Source: an uncultured SAR86 cluster bacterium
GTDB lineage: Bacteria; Pseudomonadota; Gammaproteobacteria; Magnimaribacterales; TMED112
NCBI GenBank assembly: GCA_902619265.1
Contig: CACNDL010000004.1
Location: 1-64,000 of the forward strand
Direction: 5' to 3'
DNA: 64,000 nucleotides
Numbering within the stretch: the stretch's first letter is position 1; each line of letters opens with the position of its first letter. Made by a program: the position numbers and the translations under genes. The notes under the pieces are model-generated. The model had not been told where the DNA came from, searched no databases, and saw only the letters and a list, made by a program, of their open reading frames with translations. Shown piece after piece: positions 33,538-41,234 of this stretch.

Positions 33538-34168
33538 CGCTGTATTATTTGATCTTGATGGCACATTGATCAATTCAGGTCTTTCGTTTTTAAAAATTGT
33601 TAATGAATTAAAGGAAAATGAATCCCAAGCTCCTGTTAATTTTGAAATTGTGAGAGAATTTTCCTCTCGAGGTGCTTCGCTAGTTTTAAGAAATGCTTTC
33701 CCAGACGCCAGTGATGAAAAAATTGACGCGTTAAAATCAAAATTTTTAGAAAGATATACTCAAATAATGACAACTGACATTCATTTGTATAACGGTGTTG
33801 GAGAATTATTGAATTATTTAAATGAAAATAGCATCTCCTGGGGAATTGTTACGAATAAATCGGCTAAGTATACTCTTCCTATTATTGAGACACTAAACTG
33901 GCATAAAGAAACTAGTGTAATTATTTGTCCAGAAGATGTTCATCAAACAAAACCTGATCCTGAGGGAATTCTTAAAGCACTAAATTCATTGAATGCCAGC
34001 ATTGAAACATCTTTTTATGTTGGAGACCATGAAAGAGATATACAAACTGCAAAAAATGCTAATGTTAAATCTATTGCTTGCACTTATGGGTATTTTCAGT
34101 CTGATCCGCTGAAATGGGGTGCAGACTATATTATTGATTCGCCAAATGAAATAAAAAATATATTATGA
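33521..34168 (+). CDS. HAD phosphatase, probable MupP (MurNAc-6-phosphate phosphatase) or Gph
   Basis: This 215-residue HAD hydrolase has motif I VLFDLDGTLINS, motif II WGIVTNKS, the motif III lysine in HQTKPDPEG and motif IV YVGDHERDIQTA. The track ORF begins far upstream inside ubiG. The ATG at 33521, 17 bp before the ubiG stop, gives the standard HAD N-terminus. In Pseudomonas the same ubiG-X-yciK position encodes MupP, which dephosphorylates MurNAc-6-phosphate in peptidoglycan recycling. Phosphoglycolate phosphatase is the alternative. Position favours MupP, but sequence alone does not settle it. Confidence 0.85.
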   Translation: MQPKNNAVLFDLDGTLINSGLSFLKIVNELKENESQAPVNFEIVREFSSRGASLVLRNAFPDASDEKIDALKSKFLERYTQIMTTDIHLYNGVGELLNYLNENSISWGIVTNKSAKYTLPIIETLNWHKETSVIICPEDVHQTKPDPEGILKALNSLNASIETSFYVGDHERDIQTAKNANVKSIACTYGYFQSDPLKWGADYIIDSPNEIKNIL

Positions 34169-34908
34169 AACATGTTCCTTCTATAAGCTTTTCTGAAGAC
34201 TCTCTTTCTAATAAAAATATCCTTATTACAGGAGCTGGTTCAGGAATTGGCAGGGCTGTAGCTAAAATTGCTGCTAAGAATCAAGCAAATCTAATATTGC
34301 TCTCCAAAGACATAAAAAAACTTTATTCACTGCAGGATGAAATTTGCGATGAGGGTGGGAATGAGCCCTTAATAGTTGAATTTGATTTTTTGAAAGCCAG
34401 TGAAAAAGATTACAAGAAATTGGCTGACAGCTTATATGAAAATTATGAAAAATTAGATGGTTTAGTGCATATAGCTGGGGTTCTGGGATATTTGTCGCCA
34501 GTAATAAACACCTCATTTAATCAACTTAAAACAGTAATGCAGGTAAATTTTGAAAGTAATTTTTTACTGACTCAGTTATCGTTGCCTCTATTGCTCAAAG
34601 CCAAAAAACCATCTGTTGTTTTCACATCATCCGGAGTTGGAAGAAAAGCTCGAGCATTTTGGACAAGTTACTCTATTTCTAAATTTGCCGTTGAAGGTCT
34701 TATGCAAAGTCTTGCAGATGAGTACGAGAAAGATCTGAGAGTTAATTCCTACAATCCTGGTCCAACAAGGACGCAAATGAGGGCTCAGGCTTTTCCAGCT
34801 GAAGACCCAAACACTTTAAGAACACCTGATGAAATTGCTGTGGATTATTTATGGTTATTGTCAGATGAATGTCAGGAAACAGGTATTATGTATAACTATC
34901 ATGAATGA
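34165..34908 (+). CDS. yciK: YciK-family short-chain dehydrogenase
   Basis: This is a 247-residue classical SDR. The cofactor motif ILITGAGSGIGRAVA lies at about residue 20. LVHIAGVLGYLSPV follows (the NNAG-equivalent position), then the Ser of FTSSGVGRKARAFW, the catalytic YSISKFAVEG and NSYNPGPTRTQMR. The ATG overlaps the preceding stop as ATGA. YciK proteins are conserved next to ubiG and mupP in gammaproteobacteria but their substrate is not established. Confidence 0.88.
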   Translation: MKHVPSISFSEDSLSNKNILITGAGSGIGRAVAKIAAKNQANLILLSKDIKKLYSLQDEICDEGGNEPLIVEFDFLKASEKDYKKLADSLYENYEKLDGLVHIAGVLGYLSPVINTSFNQLKTVMQVNFESNFLLTQLSLPLLLKAKKPSVVFTSSGVGRKARAFWTSYSISKFAVEGLMQSLADEYEKDLRVNSYNPGPTRTQMRAQAFPAEDPNTLRTPDEIAVDYLWLLSDECQETGIMYNYHE

Positions 34909-35140
34909 ACTAATTACTGCTTTAAAGAGAGGTATCGTCGTAATCAGTTTTAAAAAAATTGATTCAGGTGAAATAAGGGTTATGCCCTCCACACTCAATG
35001 AAGAGTTAATGCCTGAAGGTGTTAAAATTATGAATATTTCTGCAGAAAGCGAAACAATAATGGTTTGGTCGCTCGATAAAAATGCTTGGAGGGATATAAG
35101 AGTCAACACAATAACTGAATGGAGAGTTGAGAATGAATAA
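34901..35140 (+). CDS. Small WYL_2 (DUF2693)-like protein
   Basis: This 79-residue protein reads LKRGIVVISFKKIDSGEIRVMPSTLN early and VWSLDKNAWRDIRVNTITEW at the end. That is the pattern of the Sm/SH3-like WYL_2 family, common in marine phage genomes. The track ORF starts at 34829, but ATG at 34901 is preferred because it overlaps the yciK stop and gives the family N-terminus. It overlaps the next gene by 8 bp, so it is part of the operon. The function is unknown; RNA or nucleotide binding has been suggested for the fold in general. Confidence 0.75.
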   Translation: MNELITALKRGIVVISFKKIDSGEIRVMPSTLNEELMPEGVKIMNISAESETIMVWSLDKNAWRDIRVNTITEWRVENE

Positions 35141-36131
35141 TTTACTTAAAATATTTGCAGCGTTATTTTTTTCTGTTTCTTTATATGCTGAAACTGTGTC
35201 AGTGATGACATTTAATGTTGAAAATCTTTTTGATAATAAAAATGATGCTTATAAAACAGATGAAACTTATCTTGAATTTTCAAAAAAACAAACACCTTTA
35301 CATATAAAAAACTGTGAAAAAATTTCTACAAAAAGATGGAGAGACGATTGCTTGTATATTGATTGGACAGATGAGGTGATTGAACATAAATTAAATTCCA
35401 TTGCTTCAGTTATTTTATCTTATGGATCTAATGGTCCAGATATAATTGGCTTACAAGAAGTAGAGAATAAAAGAATTCTAAAACAACTATTCAAAAAACT
35501 AGAAGAAGCTGGATATAAGCATAGTGTCCTTCTCGAGGGTAGTGATAATAGAGGCATAGATACAGCTTTTATATCAAAATATAAAATCATTAAATCAAAA
35601 TTACATAAGATTCAATTTAGTGGCGGCACGAAACAACAAATTGGTGATACAAGAGAAATCCACGAAAGTGTTTTTTCTGTCAAAGATAAAAAAATAACTG
35701 TTTTCAATGTACACTTTCCTGCGCCCTATAATCCAGTTTTTATGAGAAAAGATGCCTTTTCAACATTAGAAAAACTAGCCTCAGCTACTGAAGGTCCTGT
35801 CTTAGCTTTAGGTGATTTTAACGTCACTAAAACTGAGGATGATAAAGAAGGTACTTTTAAAAATGCCAATAAGGATTGGTATGTATCTCATAGGGATCAA
35901 TGTTCAGAATGCAACGGAACAAGCTACTGGTTCACAGGCAAATCGTGGAGTTTTCTCGATGTAATTATGATAAGAAAAAATAGAGAAACAAATTTTGTTA
36001 CAGATGGAGTAAGTATTGTGAATCATCCGCTTCAAACAAGGAAAGATGGAACACCCATCAGGTACGATGCAAAAAATTTAATTGGAGTATCAGATCATTT
36101 TCCTGTTGTCGGAATAATCAAACTCAATTAA
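35133..36131 (+). CDS. Secreted endonuclease/exonuclease/phosphatase-family hydrolase
   Basis: This 332-residue protein has a signal peptide (LLKIFAALFFSVSLYAETVS) and an EEP fold. TFNVENLFD is the first metal-binding strand, IIGLQEVENKR holds the catalytic Glu, FNVHFPAP and LALGDFNVTK hold the Asp/Asn pair, and VSDHFPVVG is the final Asp-His. The order resembles extracellular nucleases of the ExeM/NucH type, and a phosphatase role is also possible. The track start at 35127 is TTG, so ATG at 35133 is used. It would act in the periplasm or outside, perhaps scavenging phosphate from DNA. It converges on rluB with an 8-bp overlap. Confidence 0.82.
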   Translation: MNNLLKIFAALFFSVSLYAETVSVMTFNVENLFDNKNDAYKTDETYLEFSKKQTPLHIKNCEKISTKRWRDDCLYIDWTDEVIEHKLNSIASVILSYGSNGPDIIGLQEVENKRILKQLFKKLEEAGYKHSVLLEGSDNRGIDTAFISKYKIIKSKLHKIQFSGGTKQQIGDTREIHESVFSVKDKKITVFNVHFPAPYNPVFMRKDAFSTLEKLASATEGPVLALGDFNVTKTEDDKEGTFKNANKDWYVSHRDQCSECNGTSYWFTGKSWSFLDVIMIRKNRETNFVTDGVSIVNHPLQTRKDGTPIRYDAKNLIGVSDHFPVVGIIKLN

Positions 36132-36888
36132 TTTCTAGAATATTTTTTAACTTTGAAACTTCTTTTTTGGAAAACTTTTTCCATCCACCAGGTTTTAAAT
36201 TATCAGGCAATAAAATTGGCCCAAACCTTAGCCTTATCAATCTATTAACATCTAATTTTTGTGTTTTCCAAAGCTTTCTAACTTCTCTATTTTTTCCACT
36301 AAATAAACAGACATAGAACCAATGATTTTTTGATTTTGAAGTTTTCTTAACTGCTACGATATCAGAGAATTGAGCTAGCTCATTATTTACCTTTACTCCT
36401 TTGAGTAAATTTTCAATCTTTTTGTCTGATACATCACCGTAGACCCTGCATAAATATTCCCTATCAATATTGCTGCTTGGATGTGCTAAGAGATTTACTA
36501 GATTTCCATCGTTAGAAAAAATTAAAAGTCCGGATGTATTTACATCAAGCCGCCCAACCATAATCCACTTGCCTTTTTTTCTTGCTGGCAACCCCTGAAA
36601 AACACTATCATTCTTATCTGTTGGAATATTTGAACATACCTGACCAATGGGTTTGTGATATATAAGCACCTCAGTTTCAGGGTTCAACTCAACAACCAGA
36701 TCCTCGCCATCAATATTTAAAATATCGTCATTTTGAACAAATGTATCTTTTTTAACTTTTTTAGAATTTAGTGTAACTTGTTGTGTCTTTAGAAATTCAT
36801 TTACATTACGACGAGATGCAAAACCCAAATTTGCCAGGTATTTTTCAAGCTTTTCTTTATTGTTTTGGAGCTTCTTGCTCAATTGCAT
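36124..36888 (-). CDS. rluB: 23S rRNA pseudouridine synthase B (RluB family)
   Basis: RluB makes pseudouridine 2605 of 23S rRNA. This 254-residue protein has an N-terminal S4 RNA-binding domain (EKLEKYLANLGFASRRNVNEFL). The catalytic aspartate is in GRLDVNTSGLLIFSNDG. NREVRKLW and VNRLIRLRFGPILLPDNLKPG follow at the end. It lies downstream of scpB with a 32-bp overlap, the widespread scpA-scpB-rluB order. RsuA or RluE relatives are less likely because of the S4 domain and the synteny. Confidence 0.92.
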   Translation of the reverse strand: MQLSKKLQNNKEKLEKYLANLGFASRRNVNEFLKTQQVTLNSKKVKKDTFVQNDDILNIDGEDLVVELNPETEVLIYHKPIGQVCSNIPTDKNDSVFQGLPARKKGKWIMVGRLDVNTSGLLIFSNDGNLVNLLAHPSSNIDREYLCRVYGDVSDKKIENLLKGVKVNNELAQFSDIVAVKKTSKSKNHWFYVCLFSGKNREVRKLWKTQKLDVNRLIRLRFGPILLPDNLKPGGWKKFSKKEVSKLKNILEIN

Positions 36889-37438
36889 CTTCCTGAAGAC
36901 TTAATTCCGGCGAAATATTTTCTATTTCAGGTAAATCAGGTAAAACCGGAAGATCATCTAATGTTTTCATAGAAAAATCATCCAAGAATTTTTGCGTAGT
37001 TATAAAAAGAGCTGGTCTTCCAGGCACATCTCTGTAACCTTTTATTTTAATCCAACCTTGATCCATCAAAACTTTAATCACGTTGGTTGCTACGTTCACT
37101 CCTCTTATATCCTCAATGTCTCCTCTTGTAACTGGCTGCATGTATGTGATTATTGAGAGTGTCTCCAATGTAGCTCTAGAAAGTCTTAATGGCTTCACTT
37201 CCCATAGCTTGGCAATATCTTTTGAATAATCTTGATTCAATTGGATTCTGTAACCGCTTGAAACTTCAACTAAATCATAAGGCTTATCTGCATAATCTTC
37301 TTTAAGAGATACAACTGCACTTAAAACTTCAGATTCTTCCTCAGCAGATTGAGTTTCTAATAACTCTACAATGTCTTTCACAGATAAAGCTCTGTTTGCT
37401 GCTAGCAATAATGCCTCTGTTCTTTTTTTAATATCCAT
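36857..37438 (-). CDS. scpB: Segregation and condensation protein B
   Basis: ScpB is the kite subunit of the SMC-ScpAB condensin. This 193-residue protein has two winged-helix domains: TEALLLAANRALSVKDIVELLE at the N-terminus and RLSRATLETLSIITYMQPVTRGDIEDIRGVN in the middle. YRDVPGRPALFITTQKFLDDF identifies the family. The acidic C-terminus is of normal length. TAATG overlap with scpA couples the pair. The presence of scpAB implies an SMC rather than a MukBEF system, as in pseudomonads. Confidence 0.95.
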   Translation of the reverse strand: MDIKKRTEALLLAANRALSVKDIVELLETQSAEEESEVLSAVVSLKEDYADKPYDLVEVSSGYRIQLNQDYSKDIAKLWEVKPLRLSRATLETLSIITYMQPVTRGDIEDIRGVNVATNVIKVLMDQGWIKIKGYRDVPGRPALFITTQKFLDDFSMKTLDDLPVLPDLPEIENISPELSLQEDAIEQEAPKQ

Positions 37439-38235
37439 TAATGAACTACCTCTTCTGACCCCTTAAAGTAAATCTCTCCAAACTGCTCTGCTTGTACGAT
37501 TTCAATGTAACCTTTTCTGTTTAATTCCAAAGCAGCAGACAAAATAACTGAAACTGCCAGTTTAGATTCACCTTTAAGAATAAGCTCTGGCAAAGATATA
37601 AAATCTCTCTCTTTCAAACTATCCAATAAGAGTTTCATTTTTGATTCAAGAGTTATATTTTCGAGTTTGATTTTATGACTTGATAATCTCACCATTTCAT
37701 CAAGCATTGATCTAAGCGCAAATGTTAAATCATTTTTATCATAATTATTCTTTGGTTTAGGTAGTTCAAATTCTGGCAACTTTCCTGCCGCAGGGAATAT
37801 ATCTCTATCTATTCTTGGCATTTCATCTAACTTAAAAGATACTTCTTTAAATCTTTTATATTCTTGCAGCCTTCTAAGAAGTTCTGCTTTCGGATCCCCG
37901 TCTTCCTCTTCATTTTCTTCTTCTCGTGGTAATAGAATTCTAGATTTGATTTCAGCTAAATACGCAGCCATTGCTAAATAATCCCCTGCCAACTCATACT
38001 CAAAATCTTCCATCATTTCAATATAGGCAATATATTGATCTGTAATTTCAATTAAATTAACTTCTAAAATATCTAAATTTTTGCGTTGTATGAGGTACAA
38101 CAAAAAATCCATCGGCCCGGAAAAAACATCTAACAGCAAAAGCAGTGCTTTTGGAGGTACATAGAGGTTTTCTGGTAACTGATCTACCGTACTACCTTTA
38201 ACTTTTGGTAATGCTATTTCCTGAACGGCTTCCAT
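37438..38235 (-). CDS. scpA: Segregation and condensation protein A
   Basis: ScpA is the kleisin that bridges SMC heads. This 265-residue protein has the N-terminal FSGPMDFLLYLIQRKNLDILE, the central EYLAMAAYLAEIKSRILLP-type helix (DYLAMAAYLAEIKSRILLPR) and the C-terminal winged helix VILSAALELNRKGYIEIVQ. The N-terminal kleisin residues bind the SMC neck. The first gene of scpA-scpB-rluB, it starts at ATG 38235, divergent from aroG across 143 bp. Confidence 0.95.
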   Translation of the reverse strand: MEAVQEIALPKVKGSTVDQLPENLYVPPKALLLLLDVFSGPMDFLLYLIQRKNLDILEVNLIEITDQYIAYIEMMEDFEYELAGDYLAMAAYLAEIKSRILLPREEENEEEDGDPKAELLRRLQEYKRFKEVSFKLDEMPRIDRDIFPAAGKLPEFELPKPKNNYDKNDLTFALRSMLDEMVRLSSHKIKLENITLESKMKLLLDSLKERDFISLPELILKGESKLAVSVILSAALELNRKGYIEIVQAEQFGEIYFKGSEEVVH

Positions 38236-38378
38236 ACACTAGATATTGTATATAAAAAAGAAAATAAATACTAAATATTGTGTTTATTAATAAAAAAATT
38301 ATTTCTTGCTAAATGTTTGATTTTTAAAGAGAAACTTTAGCTTCGATGATGTAAAATTTACAGCTCTGTTTAAATAAT
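38236..38378. promoter_or_regulatory. Divergent scpA/aroG intergenic region
   Basis: This very AT-rich 143-bp gap must hold promoters for both directions. A minus-strand TACAAT (38245-38250) lies 10 bp from the scpA start. It also contains a 12-bp palindrome TTTATTAATAAA (38283-38294), which could arise by chance at this base composition. On the plus side no convincing -35/-10 pair with normal spacing was found. No terminator or small ORF is evident. Confidence 0.35.
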
Positions 38379-39422
38379 ATGATGTATATAACTGACAACA
38401 GTAGAATTCTCTCAAGAGAGGAACTTTCTACACCTGAAGAAATAACTAATGAAATACCATTAGATAAGGAATCTTCAAAATTAATTTTTGGAGCAAGAAG
38501 AAGTATTAGCCAAATATTACATAGGCAGGATGATAGGGTTATAGTAGTTGTTGGCCCTTGTTCAATACATGATCCAAAGGCTGCTTTAGAATATGCAAAA
38601 CTTTTAAAAGATTTCTCTTCATCCGTTGAGAATGAACTTATGGTGGTTATGAGGGTTTATTTCGAAAAGCCTAGAACCACAATTGGTTGGAAAGGCCTCA
38701 TCAATGATCCTAGGCTTGATAATTCTTTCAAAATTAACGAAGGCCTCAGAATTTCTAGAAAGTTATTAAAGGATATTGCTGATTTAGGCATGCCAACTGG
38801 AACAGAATTTTTAGATTTAATTTCACCTCAATATGTCTCAGACCTTGTTTGCTGGGGAGCAATTGGAGCACGAACAGCAGAAAGTCAGGTTCACAGAGAA
38901 TTAACATCTGGGCTCTCATGTCCAATGGGTATCAAAAATTCTACTAAAGGAGATATTCAGATAGCAATTGACGCAATTAAATCAGCACAATATCAACATG
39001 TCTTTCTAGGAACAACCAAAAAAGGAAAAGTAGCAATATTTAAAACATCAGGAAATGATGATACTCACATTATTTTACGAGGAGGCCTCGAACCAAATTA
39101 TCATGCGTCAGATATTGAAAATTGTCGTGCTGACCTAGAAAAAAATGAGGTCAACGCCAATATTATGGTCGATTTTAGCCATGGGAATAGTCAAAAAAAT
39201 CATGAAAATCAAAAAAAGGTATCTGCTTCTATATGTGATCAAATTGCAAGTGGTAACAAAGACATTATAGGTGTAATGATTGAAAGTCATTTAAAAGAAG
39301 GTAATCAGAAAATTTCTGAAAATATGGAATATGGTAAAAGTATTACTGACGCTTGTGTAGACTGGGAAGAAACTAAGAAATTACTGAATGATTTAGCACA
39401 AGCAGTTAAAGCCCGAAGATAG
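38379..39422 (+). CDS. aroG: 3-deoxy-7-phosphoheptulonate (DAHP) synthase, class I
   Basis: DAHP synthase joins PEP and erythrose-4-phosphate at the head of the shikimate pathway, which also uses aroA, tyrA and chorismate mutase from this window. The 347-residue protein has VVVGPCSIHDPKAALEYA, MRVYFEKPRTTIGWKGLINDP, WGAIGARTAESQVHRELTSGLSCP and MVDFSHGNSQKN (metal site). It ends with IMIESHLKEGNQ-type GVMIESHLKEGNQ. The N-terminal region resembles the feedback-inhibited AroF/G/H type. Which amino acid controls it cannot be read here. Two ATGs (38379, 38382) are possible. Confidence 0.95.
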   Translation: MMYITDNSRILSREELSTPEEITNEIPLDKESSKLIFGARRSISQILHRQDDRVIVVVGPCSIHDPKAALEYAKLLKDFSSSVENELMVVMRVYFEKPRTTIGWKGLINDPRLDNSFKINEGLRISRKLLKDIADLGMPTGTEFLDLISPQYVSDLVCWGAIGARTAESQVHRELTSGLSCPMGIKNSTKGDIQIAIDAIKSAQYQHVFLGTTKKGKVAIFKTSGNDDTHIILRGGLEPNYHASDIENCRADLEKNEVNANIMVDFSHGNSQKNHENQKKVSASICDQIASGNKDIIGVMIESHLKEGNQKISENMEYGKSITDACVDWEETKKLLNDLAQAVKARR

Positions 39423-39428
39423 AAATAT

Positions 39429-40235
39429 ATGGAATTTAAATTCAAGCGTGAGATAGCAGAAACATTAGGTCTGAATACTGCAGTTCTGTTGGAGTACATA
39501 ACAAATTCTGAGTTGCAAAAATGTAAAATTGAATTTCTGCTGAAAGAATTGAGTTTTTGGGACGAGAATGAGTTAATGAGTTTACTAATTGACTTAAATG
39601 TCAGGGGCCTAATTGACCTGGATACAGAAAAAAAATTAGTTTCACTCACAAAAGGGCAGCCAAAAACAAAACTTCAAACTCCAAAGAAAATTAAAAGATC
39701 AAACATTGCTTCTGATTGGAGTCCTACGGACGACGTTCTTGAAATATTAGTGCGGTCTGGTATGGAAGAATCATTCATAAAGGAACTTATTCCTGAATTT
39801 GTTATTTATTGGTCAGAAAGACCTGATGTTTTAATTTCTTATAATTCAAAATTTATCGAACATGCAAGATTAAAGTGGGCGCAATTTAATGCTGAAGTAG
39901 ATACGAAAAAATCTCCTACTGTTATTGATAATTCTTGGACACCATCTGACGATTGCATGGACATAATTAAAATGACAGGTATAGATATAGAGTTTGCAGA
40001 AAAATATTTACCTGAATTCATACTTTATTGGAAAGAAGATGGCAGAGCTTTTACATCTTGGGACATTAAATTTCTAGATTTCATAAAGAAAAAATGGAAT
40101 TTTAATGTTGAAGATTCATCTAATGGACATAAAGAAGAATTTGACTTTTTTGATCCTTATAAGGAGACTGTAGGATCTCCAGACAAAAGTAATAGTGATA
40201 CTTTAGCTAATTTGAGAGAGAAATATAAAATTTAA
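39429..40235 (+). CDS. DnaT-like protein with two tandem DnaT DNA-binding domains
   Basis: This is a 268-residue protein. Residues 97-150 (DWSPTDDVLEILVRSGMEES...IPEFVIYWSE...NSKFIEHARLKW) and 170-223 (WTPSDDCMDIIKMTGIDIEF...LPEFILYWKE...DIKFLDFIKKKW) are two copies of the domain seen once in the primosomal protein DnaT. The first 75 residues may form a winged helix (AVLLEYITNSELQKCKIEFLLKELSFW). E. coli DnaT has 179 residues and a single such domain. A replication-restart or ssDNA-binding role is inferred. It lies six bases after aroG and abuts the RND adaptor gene. Confidence 0.75.
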   Translation: MEFKFKREIAETLGLNTAVLLEYITNSELQKCKIEFLLKELSFWDENELMSLLIDLNVRGLIDLDTEKKLVSLTKGQPKTKLQTPKKIKRSNIASDWSPTDDVLEILVRSGMEESFIKELIPEFVIYWSERPDVLISYNSKFIEHARLKWAQFNAEVDTKKSPTVIDNSWTPSDDCMDIIKMTGIDIEFAEKYLPEFILYWKEDGRAFTSWDIKFLDFIKKKWNFNVEDSSNGHKEEFDFFDPYKETVGSPDKSNSDTLANLREKYKI

Positions 40236-41234
40236 ATGAACAAGAAAAATTTAAGAGCTTCAGGTGTAATACTTTTTTTTACAGTTATATGGATGATTTC
40301 TGGTTATTTTGCGCAAACAGAGCCGGAAGAATACGTAGCACCAGTTTCTAAAGAAGTTGTTCTAGTAAATAACTCAAAAGCAGTCGACTATAGACTGCCA
40401 GTCACTGTGAAAGCTGAATCCCAAGCTTTTTCAAAAGTAGATGTTAAATCTCAAACTTCAGAAAAAGTTGTTGAAGTTGGTTTTGCTGATGGTGATTATG
40501 CCAAGAAAGATGATGTAATTTGCAAACTTGACTCAGGCCAAAGAGAGGCTAACTTTAAGAAAAGTAAAATTGATTACGATTCTTCTATTGAGCTAAAGAA
40601 AAAAGGATTAATTTCAGAATCAGCTTTAGTAACAACTGAAACAGTATTCGAGAGTGCAAAAATAGAATTAGAAAGAACTGAAATTAAAGCGCCCTTTGAT
40701 GGCTTCGTCGAAAATCTAGCTAAAAAAGGACAACTTCTTCAAAATGGACAAAACTGTGCTTCGATAATTTCTCTGACACCATTGAAAATAGTGGGAAATG
40801 TGTCCGAAATGATGGTGGCAAAAATTAAACCTGGGCTAGATGCTGAGATTAATTTTATATCAGGTGAAAAATATAATACTGAGGTTTCATTTATAAGTTC
40901 TGCTGCAGACACTAGGACTAGGACATTTAGGGTTGAGGCTGAGTTAGATAATGCAGATCTAAATATCAAAGATGGGTTGACTGGAGAATTAATAATCTAT
41001 ACTGAGCCAGTTAAAGCACACTTTATTCCGACTTCAGCCTTCTTGCTTGGGGACCAAGGTAATGTAGCACTTGCTACTGTTTTAAATGATGTGGTGCAGA
41101 TTATGGATGTACAGATACTAATCGATACTGTCCAAGGTGCCTGGATAACCGGTATCCCTGATGAAACTAATGTTATCGTTGGTGGTCAAGGCTTTGTCAA
41201 AGATGGTGATGAAGTAATTTCAAAATATAGATAA
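40236..41234 (+). CDS. RND efflux periplasmic adaptor (membrane fusion protein)
   Basis: This 332-residue HlyD/AcrA-family protein has an N-terminal membrane segment (SGVILFFTVIWMISGYF). The lipoyl halves follow (VTVKAESQAFSKVDVKSQTSEKV and ELERTEIKAPFDGFVENLAKKGQLLQ), joined by a short hairpin (about 35 residues), then the beta-barrel and membrane-proximal domains. The hairpin is much shorter than in AcrA, which may mean a different outer-membrane partner. It abuts the DnaT-like stop and overlaps the pump gene by TAATG. No outer-membrane channel gene is present in the window. Confidence 0.9.
   Translation: MNKKNLRASGVILFFTVIWMISGYFAQTEPEEYVAPVSKEVVLVNNSKAVDYRLPVTVKAESQAFSKVDVKSQTSEKVVEVGFADGDYAKKDDVICKLDSGQREANFKKSKIDYDSSIELKKKGLISESALVTTETVFESAKIELERTEIKAPFDGFVENLAKKGQLLQNGQNCASIISLTPLKIVGNVSEMMVAKIKPGLDAEINFISGEKYNTEVSFISSAADTRTRTFRVEAELDNADLNIKDGLTGELIIYTEPVKAHFIPTSAFLLGDQGNVALATVLNDVVQIMDVQILIDTVQGAWITGIPDETNVIVGGQGFVKDGDEVISKYR

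Noticed and set aside
38283-38294. 12-bp palindrome TTTATTAATAAA as an operator between scpA and aroG
   Set aside because: It is composed only of A and T in a very AT-rich gap, so chance is likely; it is only mentioned with the region.
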